In this document: positions 10,959 to 22,320 of the stretch, piece after piece
How positions within the stretch are numbered: the stretch's first letter is position 1
Layout: each line of letters opens with the position of its first letter
Source of the DNA: Margaritifera margaritifera
Taxonomy: Eukaryota > Mollusca > Bivalvia > Unionida > Margaritiferidae
DNA length: 64,000 bases
Assembly (NCBI GenBank): GCA_029931535.1
Contig: JAQPZY010001432.1
Coordinates: 1 to 64,000 of the forward strand
Direction of reading: 5' to 3'
Translations under genes and position numbers: made by a program
The notes under the pieces: generated by a model
The model's database searches: none
What the model saw: only the letters and a program-made list of their open reading frames with translations
What the model was told of the DNA's origin: nothing

Positions 10959-11942
10959 ACATTTTATGGAACCAGGCTTTAAGCCCTACTACACAAATCG
11001 CCTACAACACTGCATTCAACGCTTTTAGGACCTTCATGCTGATGTGTGGCTTCACCTCAAACATGCAACTTTTGCCAGATATTATGGAGGACACCTTAAT
11101 CTACTTTGCGACACATTGCAATAGAGTCCTCAACTTGAAGCATTCTACAATAAAATTGTACCTCTGTGGCATTAGGTTCAAGTTTATGCAGGCTGGTTTG
11201 CAATCACCATTCACCACAGACAAATAATCTGCCTCATCTTGCCACCATCCTCCAGGCCATCAAAAAAACTCAAGGTTCACCTGCAAAACTGTGCCAGCCT
11301 ATTACGTACAATATCCTAACAAGCATTTGTACAGTTCTGCGAGGAGGAGTGTTTGACACACACACCGATTTGCTGTTATTGACTGTCTGCATATTTGCTT
11401 TCTTCGGCTTTCTGAGATGTGGGGAATTCACTGTTCGGGATTCCTTCAATCCAACTGTTCATCTCTGCATCGGCGATGTGCACTTCCACCTTGAAACTGC
11501 TTTTCTCAAGTTAAAATCTTCAAAAACCGACCCTTTCCGTAAGGGTGTGACCGTTCAGTTTCATGCCGCAGGTCGTGCTATATGTCCATTCTCTGCTCTG
11601 AAGACTTTTATGCAATTCAGGAGACTCTCATCACCCCAGCCATATGCCCCACTCTTCATTATGGCTACAGGTCAAGCATTATTAAGAGTTGTGTTCCATA
11701 ATCACATGCAACTTGTCTACCATAAGATGGGAATGGACACTTCTCAGCTTAGTGGCCATTCATTCCGTAATATTGCAGCTACTTCAGCGGCAGCGGCTTT
11801 GCTGGAAGACCATATCATCATAGTTCTGGGCCGGTGGTCTTCAGATTGTTACACAAGATACATTCGCACTCCTCACAGTGCTATCCGGGCAGCGCAGGGG
11901 GCCATGGCCATGGATGCAGATAGCAATACACAGCGACCATGA
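10913..11942 (+). pseudogene. Tyrosine recombinase of the Ngaro-like element, one frameshift
   Basis: This enzyme would integrate a circular DNA copy without making target duplications. The N-terminal, core-binding part is at 10913-11227 (LWNQALSPTTQIAYNTAFNA). A frameshift near 11220 shifts the remainder to another frame, which is open to TGA at 11940-11942. Catalytic landmarks are visible: FLRCGEF with the first Arg, GHSFR giving His-x-x-Arg, LGRW with the conserved Trp, and the nucleophilic Tyr in CYTRYIRTP. Everything needed for catalysis is present except continuity of the frame, so this is the best kept part of the element. Confidence 0.85.
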
Positions 11943-13038
11943 TCATGCTGCATTCAACATACAAGGATAGAAGGTCTCACATTCACAGTGTTCTTCTATC
12001 CTGGGTGTGTTTTTCTGGATCCAGTTCTACGGTGCTTTGCCATGTGATGTAATTGCTGTGGTTCCAGTTTCCATAGTCGTGCATTGTGTTTCTATATTCA
12101 TCATATGTTGGAGTTCTGCACGCGTGTGATACCAGTGCTCATTTTGTGGTGTTTGTGCATATCCATCATCGTCATTGCCATATGTGCATTCAGTGTGTTC
12201 AATTCATGGAGGTGTTTGTGCATTCTCATGGTCTTCTTCTGTCCATTTCATGGATGTGATCATCTTGCTTCCTGCCCGAGTTGGATGTGATCATTGAATC
12301 ATTTCCATTCTCAATTTCCCGCGGGTTCATCTTTGCCATCTTCCAAGATGTATCTTTCTCATGCTATGCCACCATCGTCCTACTCGGATTGGTACGCAGT
12401 TATTTCACATAACGCTGTCGATACATGATCAGATGCCTGTGCAACACTGCAGTGGTTTTAGCATGCATGGAACCACTCTCGGCCATTCATTGCACAAGAC
12501 TTTACATTTACATATATCATAGACTTCTTGCAATTCAGGTGACTTTGTTTTGATAATTGCAATATTCTAGTGTTGGAGTAGTGATATCAGTCTTCTTATA
12601 GTAATTGCATGCTGTCTCTTGCCATTGTCGATTTTTTCCTACCTGTATGTATACCTATCTTTTCGATAATGTTTGATATGACTGCTGTGAAATAGTGCAG
12701 TGTTTTAAGCACGCATGGAACCACTCCGAGACATTCACACAAGATTTGACATTTTCATATATCATAGACTTATTGCAGTTCATGTGACTTTGTCTTGATA
12801 AGTGCGAGTCTAGCGTTACAGTAGTAATACCAGTCTACTTGTAGTATTTGCATGCTGTTTCTTGCCATTGTCGATTTATTTCTACATGTGTGTATACTAT
12901 TCTTTTCCATTGTTGTTGATATGGTGCTGTTGTATAAACAAACATTTTTTCTTTTTTTTCTCTTCATTGAACACTGAAGGCTTCCCCAGCTTATTACATT
13001 CTTGGGGGACAACATCTGCTGCACATATGTTCTCTTTG
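11943..13038 (+). other. 3' non-coding part of the Ngaro-like element with an internal duplication
   Basis: No protein is seen after the recombinase. Segments at about 12461-12665 and 12709-12905 are diverged direct copies of each other, sharing GCATGGAACCACTC, CATATATCATAGACTT, TTGCCATTGTCGATT and the TATACTATTCTTTT-like end, with a period of about 248 bp. The B1 repeat starts at 13039. Confidence 0.65.
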
Positions 13039-13422
13039 GGCATTCACTTCATTCCATTCCGTTTATTCACCCAAGAATCTAATGTCAGCGCTATATGGCG
13101 TATTCAAACTAAACCCATTGAGTGAAGTCCACACAGTTGCCGCTGTCATCACAACCTTCGTTGGACAGCCCAGTCTTCGCTGGGCTCCTTCAGTTTCCGC
13201 TGAAGAAACTTTACTCAAGGGTTATCCATAACATTCTGTCAGAGAGTTTCACAGCCCAGCTGTGACCTCTGTACAACCACATTGTGCCATTCAGTAACCG
13301 CTGAATCACTCACTGACAGAATGAACCAAAACAGTTTTATCAGTAGCAGCAGACAGTCCCCCTAGGCAAACATTATAATAATAAATAAAAGCTTAACTGG
13401 ATCTGTGTTTTGTTGTGTATAA
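13039..13422 (+). repeat. Ngaro-like split direct repeat B1
   Basis: From GGCATTCACTTCATTCC to GTTTTGTTGTGTATA, about 95% identical to B2 and B3. It includes paired words around CAGCCCAGCTG and CTGACAGAATG. It is followed immediately by A2. Confidence 0.85.
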
Positions 13423-13637
13423 ATTGTTGCTTATGCGATTGCTTAAGCATAGTTTATACACAGCAATAGGTGACCCATTCACTACCATTCCTGCAAATAG
13501 TCGCATTAATATGCATGAGCTATATTAATACATCACTTGCCAGCCAATCAAAACATTCCCAGCTGTCACGTGCAGCATTTTTGTTCAATTGTTCTTAGTT
13601 TGGAGTGGAGAGCGACAGCTCGCATATGTCTGTCGAA
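13423..13637 (+). repeat. Ngaro-like split direct repeat A2
   Basis: Right-hand copy of A1, from ATTGTTGCTTATGCG to CTGTCGAA, directly following B1 as expected for B1-A2-B2 architecture. Confidence 0.85.
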
Positions 13638-13723
13638 CCGCCGCCATCCCCGCCTCAACGTCTACAGTGTTCAATGGACACGGGAATGTTGGTGCTGCTG
13701 CATGTTGCTTACCCTAAATAAAA
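13638..13723 (+). repeat. 86-bp link between A2 and B2
   Basis: Begins CCGCCGCCATCCCCGCC and ends CCTAAATAAAA. It is nearly identical to 14323-14408 between A3 and B3 but is absent beside A1 and in front of B1. It therefore marks the real right-end sequence of the element rather than either half repeat. AATAAA near its end could serve as a poly(A) signal. Confidence 0.75.
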
Positions 13724-14107
13724 GGCATTCACTTCATTCCATTCCATTTATTCACCCAAGAATCTAATGTCGGCGCTATATGGCGTATTCAAACTTAACC
13801 CATTGAGTGAAGTCCACACAGTTGCCGCTGTCATCCCAACCTTTGTTGGACAGCCCAGTCTTCGCTGGACTCCTTCAGTTTCTGCTGAAGAAACTTTACT
13901 CAAGGGTTATCCATAACATTCTGTCATAGAGTTTCACAGCCCAGCTGTGACCTCTGTACAACCACGTTGTGCCATTCAGTAACCGCTGAATCACTCACTG
14001 ACAGAATGAACCAAAACAGTTTTATCAGTAGCAGCAGACAGTCCCCCTAGGCAAACATTATAATTATAAATAAAAGCTTAACTGGATCTGTGTTTTGTTG
14101 TGTATAA
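13724..14107 (+). repeat. Ngaro-like split direct repeat B2
   Basis: Second copy of the B segment, closing the standard B1-A2-B2 right end. Confidence 0.85.
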
Positions 14108-14322
14108 ATTGTTGCTTATGCGATTGCTTAAGCATAGTTTATACACAGCAATAGGTGACCCATTCACTACCATTCCTGCAAATAGTCGCATTAATATGCA
14201 TGAGCTATATTAATACATCACTTGCCAGCCAATCAAAACATTCCCAGCTGTCACATGCAGCGTTTTTGTTCAATTGTTCTTAGTTTGGAGTGGAGAGCGA
14301 CAGCTCACATATTTCTGTCGAA
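14108..14322 (+). repeat. Additional A repeat (A3)
   Basis: Third copy of A. The period from A2 to A3 is 685 bp. The standard architecture has no A repeat here, so A3 with the following link and B3 is a tandem gain of one terminal unit. Confidence 0.85.
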
Positions 14323-14793
14323 CCACCGCCATCCCCGCCTCAACGCCTACAGTGTTCAATGGACACGGGAATGTCTGTGCTGCTGCATGTTGCTTACATT
14401 AAATAAAAGGCATTCACTTCATTCCATTCCGTTTATTCACCCAAGAATCTAATGTCAGCACTATATGGCGTATTCAAACTTAACCCATTGAGTGAAGTCC
14501 ACACAGTTGCCGCTGTCATCGCAACCTTCATTGGACGCCCAGTCTTCACTGGGCTCCTTCAGTTTCCGCTGAAGAAACTTTACTCAAGGGTTATCCATAA
14601 CATTCTGTCAGAGAGTTTCACAGCCCAGCTGTGACCTCTGTACAATCACGTTGTGCCATTCAGTAACCGCTGAATCACTCACTGACGGAATGAACCAAAA
14701 CAGTTTCATCAGTAGCAGCAGACAGTCCCCCTAGGCAAACATTATAATTATAAAAAAAAGCTTAACTGGATCTGTGTTTTGTTGTTTATAAAT
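14323..14793 (+). repeat. Additional link and B repeat (link 2 plus B3)
   Basis: The 86-bp link at 14323-14408 followed by B3 from 14409. The similarity ends at about 14793 in TATAAATTG; past this point the flank differs from B1 and B2. Confidence 0.8.
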
Positions 14794-14836
14794 TGCCATA
14801 ATAATCTTTATTTCAACAAATTAAACTAAAGTTATT

Positions 14837-14842
<6 letters not shown>

Positions 14843-14896
<54 letters not shown>
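14843..14896. repeat. (TA)n microsatellite
   Basis: Perfect TA dinucleotide run of about 54 bp, 50 bp beyond the end of the Ngaro-like element. Confidence 0.95.
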
Positions 14897-14898
<2 letters not shown>

Positions 14899-17294
14899 TG
14901 ACAATTAATTATACACTGATACAAAACTCCATGATGCATACAATTTATTGAAAAGTGATTTTAGTATATAGGTTTTAATTTCTGTCACTACTTTTGTATA
15001 TATTTATTGCAGTAATTGGAACTATGAATTTAATAAAACATCATATAGTAATTAACTATGTTCCTTAAAATGTCATAAGTTTTTAAAAATAGAAATCATA
15101 GCACAATGATGTTATTTTCAAATGTTACTTGAAATTTATGTAATTTTTTCACATAGTTATCACATTAAATAAGAAAGTGTAATTGCAAATTCTGTTTTCA
15201 TATAGTGGCTTCCCTTATATCAAAAGAAATGTGGAAGATTTACTTAATAACATTTAGGTGTATAATATTATCTACTAATGTTCATAAAAAATGACAATAT
15301 AATAATGACATACGAAGCTGACAGAAGTTAGGAGTACTACTACAATATTTTAATTTGTCAGAATTAGGAACAGTCATATTTTTGCATACATTTGCAGTTT
15401 CTTTGGAATTTATACTTTTTTCTAAATTATTATGAAATATTTGTTTTTAATATTAGACATGAATGATGAATTGTGTTTGGATAATTAGATTTTGATTTAC
15501 ATACACAACATGTTAAATTTTTATTTTCAGTTAATCTTTTCATAAGAGATTATTTTCCTTCTTTTAGTTTACTACTCTCATTCACTGAGGATAGCAAAGT
15601 AAGAAACAAGAATACAATTAGTGGTAATTCCAAACAGTTTAATTATTATTCATGAAACACAGCATGTTTGTATTTTTGTACTGAATTCTTCCCTGTTTTA
15701 AAGGAATACTTATATGTAACTAGAAGAAATGTATAAAGAAGATGCTAAGTTCATACTGGTAGTTACAAGTTATCATTTGAAACAACAAAACAATGAGCAT
15801 TTGTAATTATTGTAATCATTCACTGTTTGACACTAGTATGACAATGTGTAGTTATTTCAATTACTACAATATTTGTAGAACCAACAATAGTAAATATTTT
15901 TAAATGTACTCATAGATATATTAATTGTCTATGTACATATGGCTAAGTTAAACTAAGACAATAATCGATCACTATGAATGTTTTACATTGTCACCATCAC
16001 TATCTCCACCACCACCACACATATAGAAAGGACTCTTAACCATTGTCATTTTAAATTAAGATAATCAAAATGATGCATTTCAAACATTGTAATTGGATGG
16101 TTCAGTATTGTCCCTTCTCTCTTCCTCACAACCTTTCACTTTCTCCACACCACCACACCCCCACCTCCAACCACATATACAAATATATTTAGATATTATC
16201 CTTAATTTTCATTGAAAGACAAACACTCGATTAAAATATGCAGCATTGATATATCAATTTATTTTTCACAGATGGCAATATGTGTGAAGCACTGATACAT
16301 TGGAATGTACTGACTTTTATGTTGCCCTGCAGAAGAACAAGAAGTCCAGTGTGTTACTCCAGTGAATATCAATTGAATATCAAATTTCAAATATTATCAA
16401 AATTGCGAGGGACCACTGTACTTCAGAAAAGTTTGGAGGTGTTTATAGTGGTAAATTACCAAATTGCTATGGAGAAGGTAGAGGATCACCTATCCTTGTA
16501 CATTCTAGCTATGATCATTAAATATAACACATTTTTTCCATTCATTTTCAAGTTATATTATTCTGTTTTGTTTTCTACATAATGATATTGCACAAATAAA
16601 TAATGTTGAATGAAATTATATCCTTACATGATGTGGCTGATTCAGGCTGGTTTAATGTACTTTTGTGACATCAGCTATGCTCAAACATTAGAACTGCATC
16701 TGCTGTTTGAGTATTGTCCATTGTGTTCAAAAGATCCTTTTTGCAGATTAATGTTACATTAGCAGTGTACTTCATGAGATAGTATTCTGACTATACTAAT
16801 ACTATTGCTGATGCTGCTGATTGATGATGACGAAAATCAAATTACTTATGATATACTAGTAATTGAGTATGCTCTAAATATGGTATATTAATATATCTTC
16901 TTCAACAATTAATCATCATGCGTGAAAAATCAGGCTCAGTTAGGTAAATTACTTCATTATTTTTATATTTATTATTAAACTTGACACATTAATTCTGAAT
17001 GTTTGAGAAAGATTTTGTCTCAAACCTTCTGCTATTACATGTATTTCCATTCAACTTCAGACAAGACTGATAGACAAGAAAAATACTAGTATGACCAATT
17101 AAATTAGTATGCATTTCTTTCTTCATTGCACACCTAAATATGATTTCTGTGAAAGAAGAAAATATATTGAACATAATATTATTGTGTAAATATGTCTTGC
17201 TAAGGTTTTTAATTATATTCTGCATATAACTTAATTTTGCTATAAAGACGAAACGTGTAATATATAACAGCAAAGATAATTGTTTTAAAATATA
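14897..17294. other. AT-rich region without a supported gene
   Basis: Mostly A/T-rich unique sequence with many in-frame stops. A 100-codon plus-strand frame at 16280-16582 resembles no family I know. Pyrimidine-rich CACCACCACC-type words occur near 16000 and 16150. Confidence 0.5.
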
Positions 17295-17340
17295 CAGTAC
17301 AGCTCACGTGATTTTTCGGAACCCCACGCATCGCGGTGGG
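17295..17340 (+). repeat. Left terminal inverted repeat of the 3.09-kb element
   Basis: 46 bp, matching 20339-20384 in inverse orientation with one mismatch. Flanked on the left by TA at 17293-17294. Confidence 0.9.
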
Positions 17341-18977
17341 GGTGGAGAGGATTAAGAAAAACCCCTCCACCATCACTCCACGCATCCTGACGGAGTTGTC
17401 GCGGAGAATAGCCCTGCACACCATGCTTTCTCGCAAAGTCGCATCCGATCACCACCGCGGAGCGGACATGGTCTCGATAATATGGGCATGGTGTACTGTT
17501 TATCACCCGTCGTGCAAGCAGAGGTTGAGAGAGAGACTGGAGGTGGGGGGGGGGGGGCCCACCGATTTATCTACATCGTTATCCCTCTGTGGAGCAATTT
17601 GCTAACTTTTTGATACTGAAAAAAACGTAGTAATTCAGTTAATTATAAATATTTCCTTGTTCTAACGAAGATAATATATGATACATAGTGCCAAATCATA
17701 TTTTAGATGATGATAACGTAATGACAATGCCTCGTAAACTGTATTAATACTACATTTTGCGCAATGAATCTATTTTTTTTTTTCTTCAATACTGTGTTAT
17801 CGGAATCTAAACATGCATTCATATCCTTATTTCTTTTTCAGTAAACGCAATACAAAATTTTAATGATCATATGAAAGTCAGTGATATTGTACTACCTGCA
17901 ATGAAAAGAACGATAAACATCGAACAAATTAATAACAAAGCTGCAGTCATACCTGACTGAAGTGAAACAAAATCGCTCAAGTTCCGATGGTTACTCCATG
18001 CATGAGTACTCATTCACATATTGTACGATTTTTTTATGACATCCAATCGCTTAAATAAAGCATTATTAAGATTTCACATCGTTATTTTATTTTAAACTGT
18101 ACTAATTTGCATTAATTACCAAAGTAGCGGGTTTTTTTTAAATCACAAATGGCCGCAAAAGGTCATCCTAGATACATGTAGTTGACACGTGCAAGTAACC
18201 TAGCACAAGAGAAGCCATCAGCACTGCTGATATTGACGTGTTAATTTCATGTGCTAACTGTAAACCTAAAAGTACAACAGCAGCGCTTCTGTGGGTTTGT
18301 TTTCTTTGCCATTGATCTGACAAACTTGCACATCAGATGAAATTAATGTTTAACTTTTTCTTTTCTGTTCGTTTTCCTATTGCATAATACAGAAAAATAA
18401 GATGAATAATTTTAGATCATTAACTCTTCTTAGTAAAGTTCCCCTTCCTCTCTCTCTCTCATAAAATATGGAATCCAAAGCACTACTGCGCAAGTCTTTG
18501 TAATCTATTACTATTAAAAACCGTTTTTTTTTTTTTTTTTTTTTTGTACATGCTTCAGTAAGAGTTTAAGTATTCCATGATTGGCTAGCTTTCTTCAATT
18601 AGCGGCCGCCTCATTCACACTAAGCCAAAAAGATGTTCCTGCCATTAAAGTTTTTCGTGATTCTGCTTATGTTTTGAAGAGTTTTTCACTAATGCGAGTT
18701 TAAAAAATAACTCTAAAATGCTTATTAATGTTAACCAAAATTTTTCTTTTTCGCTGCTTGACATGTCGACATTTTGAGTCAGTCGTCAGAATTAAAATAT
18801 TAAAATCTGACTGATTATAAATCTCAACGTACACAAACTGAAATCTGGAAACATTCAGTAGTGGTAAAAAAGTAATAACGTGCTAGACATTATAGCGTTA
18901 TGGAGCAAAAAAGAAAGAAATGTTCCCACCACTGCTCAGGAACTCCCGAGCACGTGCTCTAAAGTTGTGTGTGTTCA

Positions 18978-19012
18978 TGGGCATCCGTAGGAATTTTCCG
19001 GGGGGGGGGGGC
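18978..19012 (+). repeat. End fragment of a GGCGTCCGC-type foldback family
   Basis: GGGCATCCGTAGGAATTTTC followed by a G run closely matches the left end of the element at 53629-53903. No partner end is found nearby, so this is a single end or a solo fragment inside the 3.09-kb element. Confidence 0.55.
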
Positions 19013-20338
19013 CGAAGTAAAAGGGATATATTTATTATTCTTTTTAAATCAGGGCGGGACGAGGCACAGAAACACACTCAATAACCAAAGGCTCTAACAG
19101 TCACAAACAGGAAACTGCATTCTTTAATAACCGCGTAAAAATAATTAAAAGAGTATATTTTATTTTTATATTTTCTTAGTAGAAAAATGAGCAAATAATA
19201 GGATACACGTGAAGACAATACATCCATGCAAACTGCTCTAAACTTGTTGGAAATTAAAATCTCAGAACATCTCGGATTTTTGAATTTTCCATATTTTTCA
19301 TTTCGGTAATAAGCCGAGTTCAGATTAATTACTAACAATTATCAAACTTCCGTTGTTAATGGCGGGACCAGACCATAATTGCGGCTGTAAAGTACAACGT
19401 GCCAAGTCAGATGGCTTCGTGTGATAAAAACACACTGTTCCCAAACTGAAACTTACATCATCCTTTGATGCAAACCCTTGTTAATATTTTACAAGTGTTC
19501 ACAATGGTCACTGCCTTGATTTCTGTAGAACATCTGCTGAAGTCAAGTCTTTATTAGGGAGAGACAATTGAATTTTCCAAGGGGGGGGGGGGGGAAATGC
19601 ATGAAAACAATTGTCTTTCTCTGATTTTTGTAGTAGACATTAATCCGTTCCATATTTCACTTAAAATAAATAAATATTGCGATTAAAGAACAAAAAATAT
19701 CCCGGTCGAAAAAAACAAAACAACGTATAAACCCCATATATTAAATTGTCAGTCCCTTACAGTACACATGGAGTCATAATATTCAGCCTCGTCACTCTGC
19801 TATTACTGCATAAAGACTAAGCACGCAGTTTGCATTTCAGTGTAAATTCAGTGTTTTAGGTTTGTTGGGGGAAAGGGGGGTAAGCAGAAGCGGATGTCAA
19901 TTTGGATTTTAATTGTCCATATCTCAGAGAATTACTTTCCTTTGGAACAAAATGATAAATTTATTCTGCTTGAGAAGCTCAGCAATGTGTGTTTCTCGTC
20001 AAGTCAGTGCATAAGTTTGTTCATATTTCTTTGAAATAAATTAAAATCATAAACTTATTGCAAAAGAAGTCGATCAACCTTTTATAAACAGTAATGTGTA
20101 CTGAATATACAAGCCTTTTGAAATAATTTTTTATTGTCCAAATATGATCGAAATAAAGACTACTGATTCTTCAAATGGTATCCGGTTGTAAATCACTCTT
20201 GACGTCTCCGTCTATCCATAGGTGGTCTGCATTCATTGGCTGTTCAGATGTCAATCAGTAATGTTGACTAGCCCCTCCACAGTGGAGTTTACATCGGCGT
20301 GCTTGCTGAAACGCGGTGGTGATTTGTAGGTATTTATG

Positions 20339-20384
20339 CCCACCGCGATGCGTGGGGTTCCGAAAAATCATGTGAGCTGTACTG
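20339..20384 (-). repeat. Right terminal inverted repeat of the 3.09-kb element
   Basis: Inverse of 17295-17340 with one mismatch. Followed by TA at 20385-20386. Confidence 0.9.
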
Positions 20385-20527
20385 TATATGGAGACTACAT
20401 AGATACCATATGCCAAATGAGACTTAATAGAAGATGCAGGAAATTTGATCTCTTAACTTACTGCCCATAATGTCATTTATCTCTGGCCCATTCATATCAT
20501 GAGATCCTCTTTGTCATTATGTCTAAT

Positions 20528-20782
20528 GATGTCCTTTCTGTCTATACCTAAATTGTGTAGACAAGGACAGGCCACTGTCAACTGACAAGCCCTCATGGAT
20601 GAGATCGTAAGCCCAAAGTGCAGAAAAGGAAACCTTCTCTTCAAACTACTAAATGTCTTCAATTAAAACCCTGGTTCTGCATGGGCTTTGTTGTAATTCT
20701 CCATACGGGGTTCATGGGGGTTTAGGTATGGTGTCATAAGAAAACTTTGGCAAGGGTAACCCGAGTCACCAAGTAGTATCCC
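20528..20782 (-). pseudogene. PIF/Harbinger transposase remnant, C-terminal half
   Basis: Read on the minus strand from about 20780: ILLGDSGYPCQSFLMTPYLN, then HEPRMENYNKAHAE, a TAA stop, then (after a frame change) FSSLKRRFPFLHFGL, RACQLTVACPCLHNL and RKD. GDSGYPC with its Asp, YNKAHA, LKRRFP.LHFGL and the CxxLHN ending are hallmarks of the DDE nuclease of Harbinger transposases and of HARBI1-like genes. The stop and the frame change show it is dead. It sits about 150 bp outside the 3.09-kb TIR element and is probably unrelated to it. Confidence 0.8.
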
Positions 20783-22194
20783 ATGGTGCAGTCCTGAAAT
20801 TTCATGTTATAGGTTGATTAAATTCCTTATATTTAACAATGATTTGGTGATGATTTTGATGTTGTGAAAGATGTGCACAAGTCATTATGCAGAAATCATC
20901 CTAAACTATTCAAGAGAAATTCCTAACCGGTTGATAATATTTAAGGTGATCTTTCAATTTGCACAGAATTTTTTAAATTCTGGTGCAACCAGAGATTGGG
21001 GTGTGGTTAAGAAGTGAGTTTAACAAAACAAAATTGTACATAAGTCTCAATTTGCAACAAACATGTATGAAAATTGGTGTGTTTGAAAACTGACCTAGTT
21101 GCTAACAAATGTAACAGGTAGCACTGAATGGAACCTATGAGCAATACCACTGGTTTCATACAGTTGTAACCCCTTTGTCAGGGTCACAACATTAGATATT
21201 GAGATCCTCACTCTGTATGATTTTATTAGGCATGAAAAAATTAATGTATACATGCAACTATCATTGACACTGGAGGCATATTTTTGGAAGTAAAGAGATA
21301 TGTATATATCTGCACACAAACACACAGCTGGCATTAAGAAATGAATTCAAATACTAGTATTCAACTTAAATTGGCCCCTGCTTCTATTCTAATCAAATGC
21401 ACATTGATCAGAGAGTTAGATTTTGACTGGTGGATAGTTAATTTTGAAAAAGCAGTGGAGCATGGGGATATGTGTTTTACAAGTATTATAGTTCACCATA
21501 ATTATCTAATGATCACTGCATATTTTGTGATAAGCCAATCACACATTTTTATTCATATTTTTTTATGTAATATAGCTTAATCTGATGATAATCTAATCAC
21601 AAATAAATTAAAAGACCCACGTTTGTACCAAAGGATAAATGCTATAATTAAAAGAAATTAGTGTGCATTTTTAAATTAATCCTATTCTGTCATTAGCATG
21701 CATCAGTAAGTATTTTTTATATCATGATACAGTGACTGATAAGATATTTGGAACCACATGGGTATGTAGTGGCACAAGTGGTCTTTGCATAAGGTGAAGA
21801 AACGTGAACATCCAGAGACAAGAACCAAACATGGAAAATTACTCATAGCCTGTAGATGAGCTGGCCTAATAGATAAAGCACGTGGAAAGTTACTCATACT
21901 CCATAGCTGAGCTAGCCTAGTAAATAAAGCACATGACCACAGAGGGATCATTGAGAGAGTGGTCTATATCTTCTGATGGGAATAGTGTGTGCATTCATAA
22001 ATTGTATGGTAGTCTACATTTTGCACTCTAAAAAGTAAATGTGTACAATTATAATTATTTTTTCAGTCTGTGATATTCTATGCATGTTTTTGAAAGTTTG
22101 GTAAGGGGTATTATTCCCATTCAATATAATATGTGATTACATTAACTTCTTGCACATGTAAATATGACAGCTTCTTGATGACGAAATAAAAACA
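20783..22194. other. AT-rich sequence between the two Harbinger pieces
   Basis: No coding similarity is found. It could be a former intron of the transposase gene, or later insertions. A short duplicated phrase is present around 21835-21935 (GAAAATTACTCATAGCCTGTAG and a near copy 60 bp on). Confidence 0.5.
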
Positions 22195-22320
22195 AAAACA
22201 TTTCATACCAGAACATTCAAAGAATGGAAACTTTTTTGTGTAAATACTCTGCTTCATTTTCCTGTGGTACTTGGCTCTTGATAAAAATGTCATCAATATA
22301 TCCAAGTACATTTGGGAATC
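22195..22320 (-). pseudogene. PIF/Harbinger transposase remnant, exon with the first Asp block
   Basis: On the minus strand, after an acceptor-like TTTCCTAAACAG ending at 22321, the sequence reads FPNVLGYIDDIFIKS, QVPQENEAEYLHKK and, after a frame slip, FHSLNV. This is the segment of Harbinger transposases usually written FPNVxGxIDGTHIxI...ENE...KxFHSxNV, which carries the first catalytic Asp; here the usual DGTH is DDIF. The piece lies upstream of the C-terminal half at 20528-20782 on the same strand, so both probably derive from one intron-containing transposase gene. Confidence 0.7.

Larger units (their letters stand above)
8126..14793 (+). mobile_element. DIRS-order (Ngaro-like) tyrosine-recombinase retrotransposon, decayed
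   Basis: The element has the three parts expected of this group in order on the plus strand: a gag-like ORF1, a reverse transcriptase joined to RNase H, and a tyrosine recombinase whose start overlaps the end of the RNase H frame. Instead of LTRs it has split direct repeats: a left copy A1 (8126-8342) and, on the right, B1-A2-B2 followed by an additional A3-B3 unit. This layout is known for Ngaro/PAT-type elements. No methyltransferase domain of the DIRS1 clade is seen. Several nonsense codons and frameshifts make this copy inactive. Its outer borders are set by where the repeat similarity ends and are accurate to a few bases only. Confidence 0.85.
17295..20384. mobile_element. 3.09-kb element with 46-bp terminal inverted repeats and TA flanks
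   Basis: The left end CAGTACAGCTCACGTGATTT continues to GCATCGCGGTGGG at 17340. The right end, read on the minus strand from 20384, is the same with one difference (CACATG for CACGTG). Both ends are flanked by TA, as for Tc1/mariner-type insertions, and start with CAGT as many of those do. The interior shows no transposase: no DDE signature or long conserved frame is seen, and it is AT-rich with several poly-G runs. It is best explained as a non-autonomous element, perhaps enlarged by later insertions. The superfamily assignment is by ends only. Confidence 0.75.

Noticed and set aside
16280..16582. 100-codon plus-strand frame after an acceptor-like site
   Set aside because: No family similarity and AT-driven composition.
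17336..17605. 89-codon plus-strand frame in the 3.09-kb element
   Set aside because: It starts inside the terminal repeat and ends in a poly-G run; no transposase motif.
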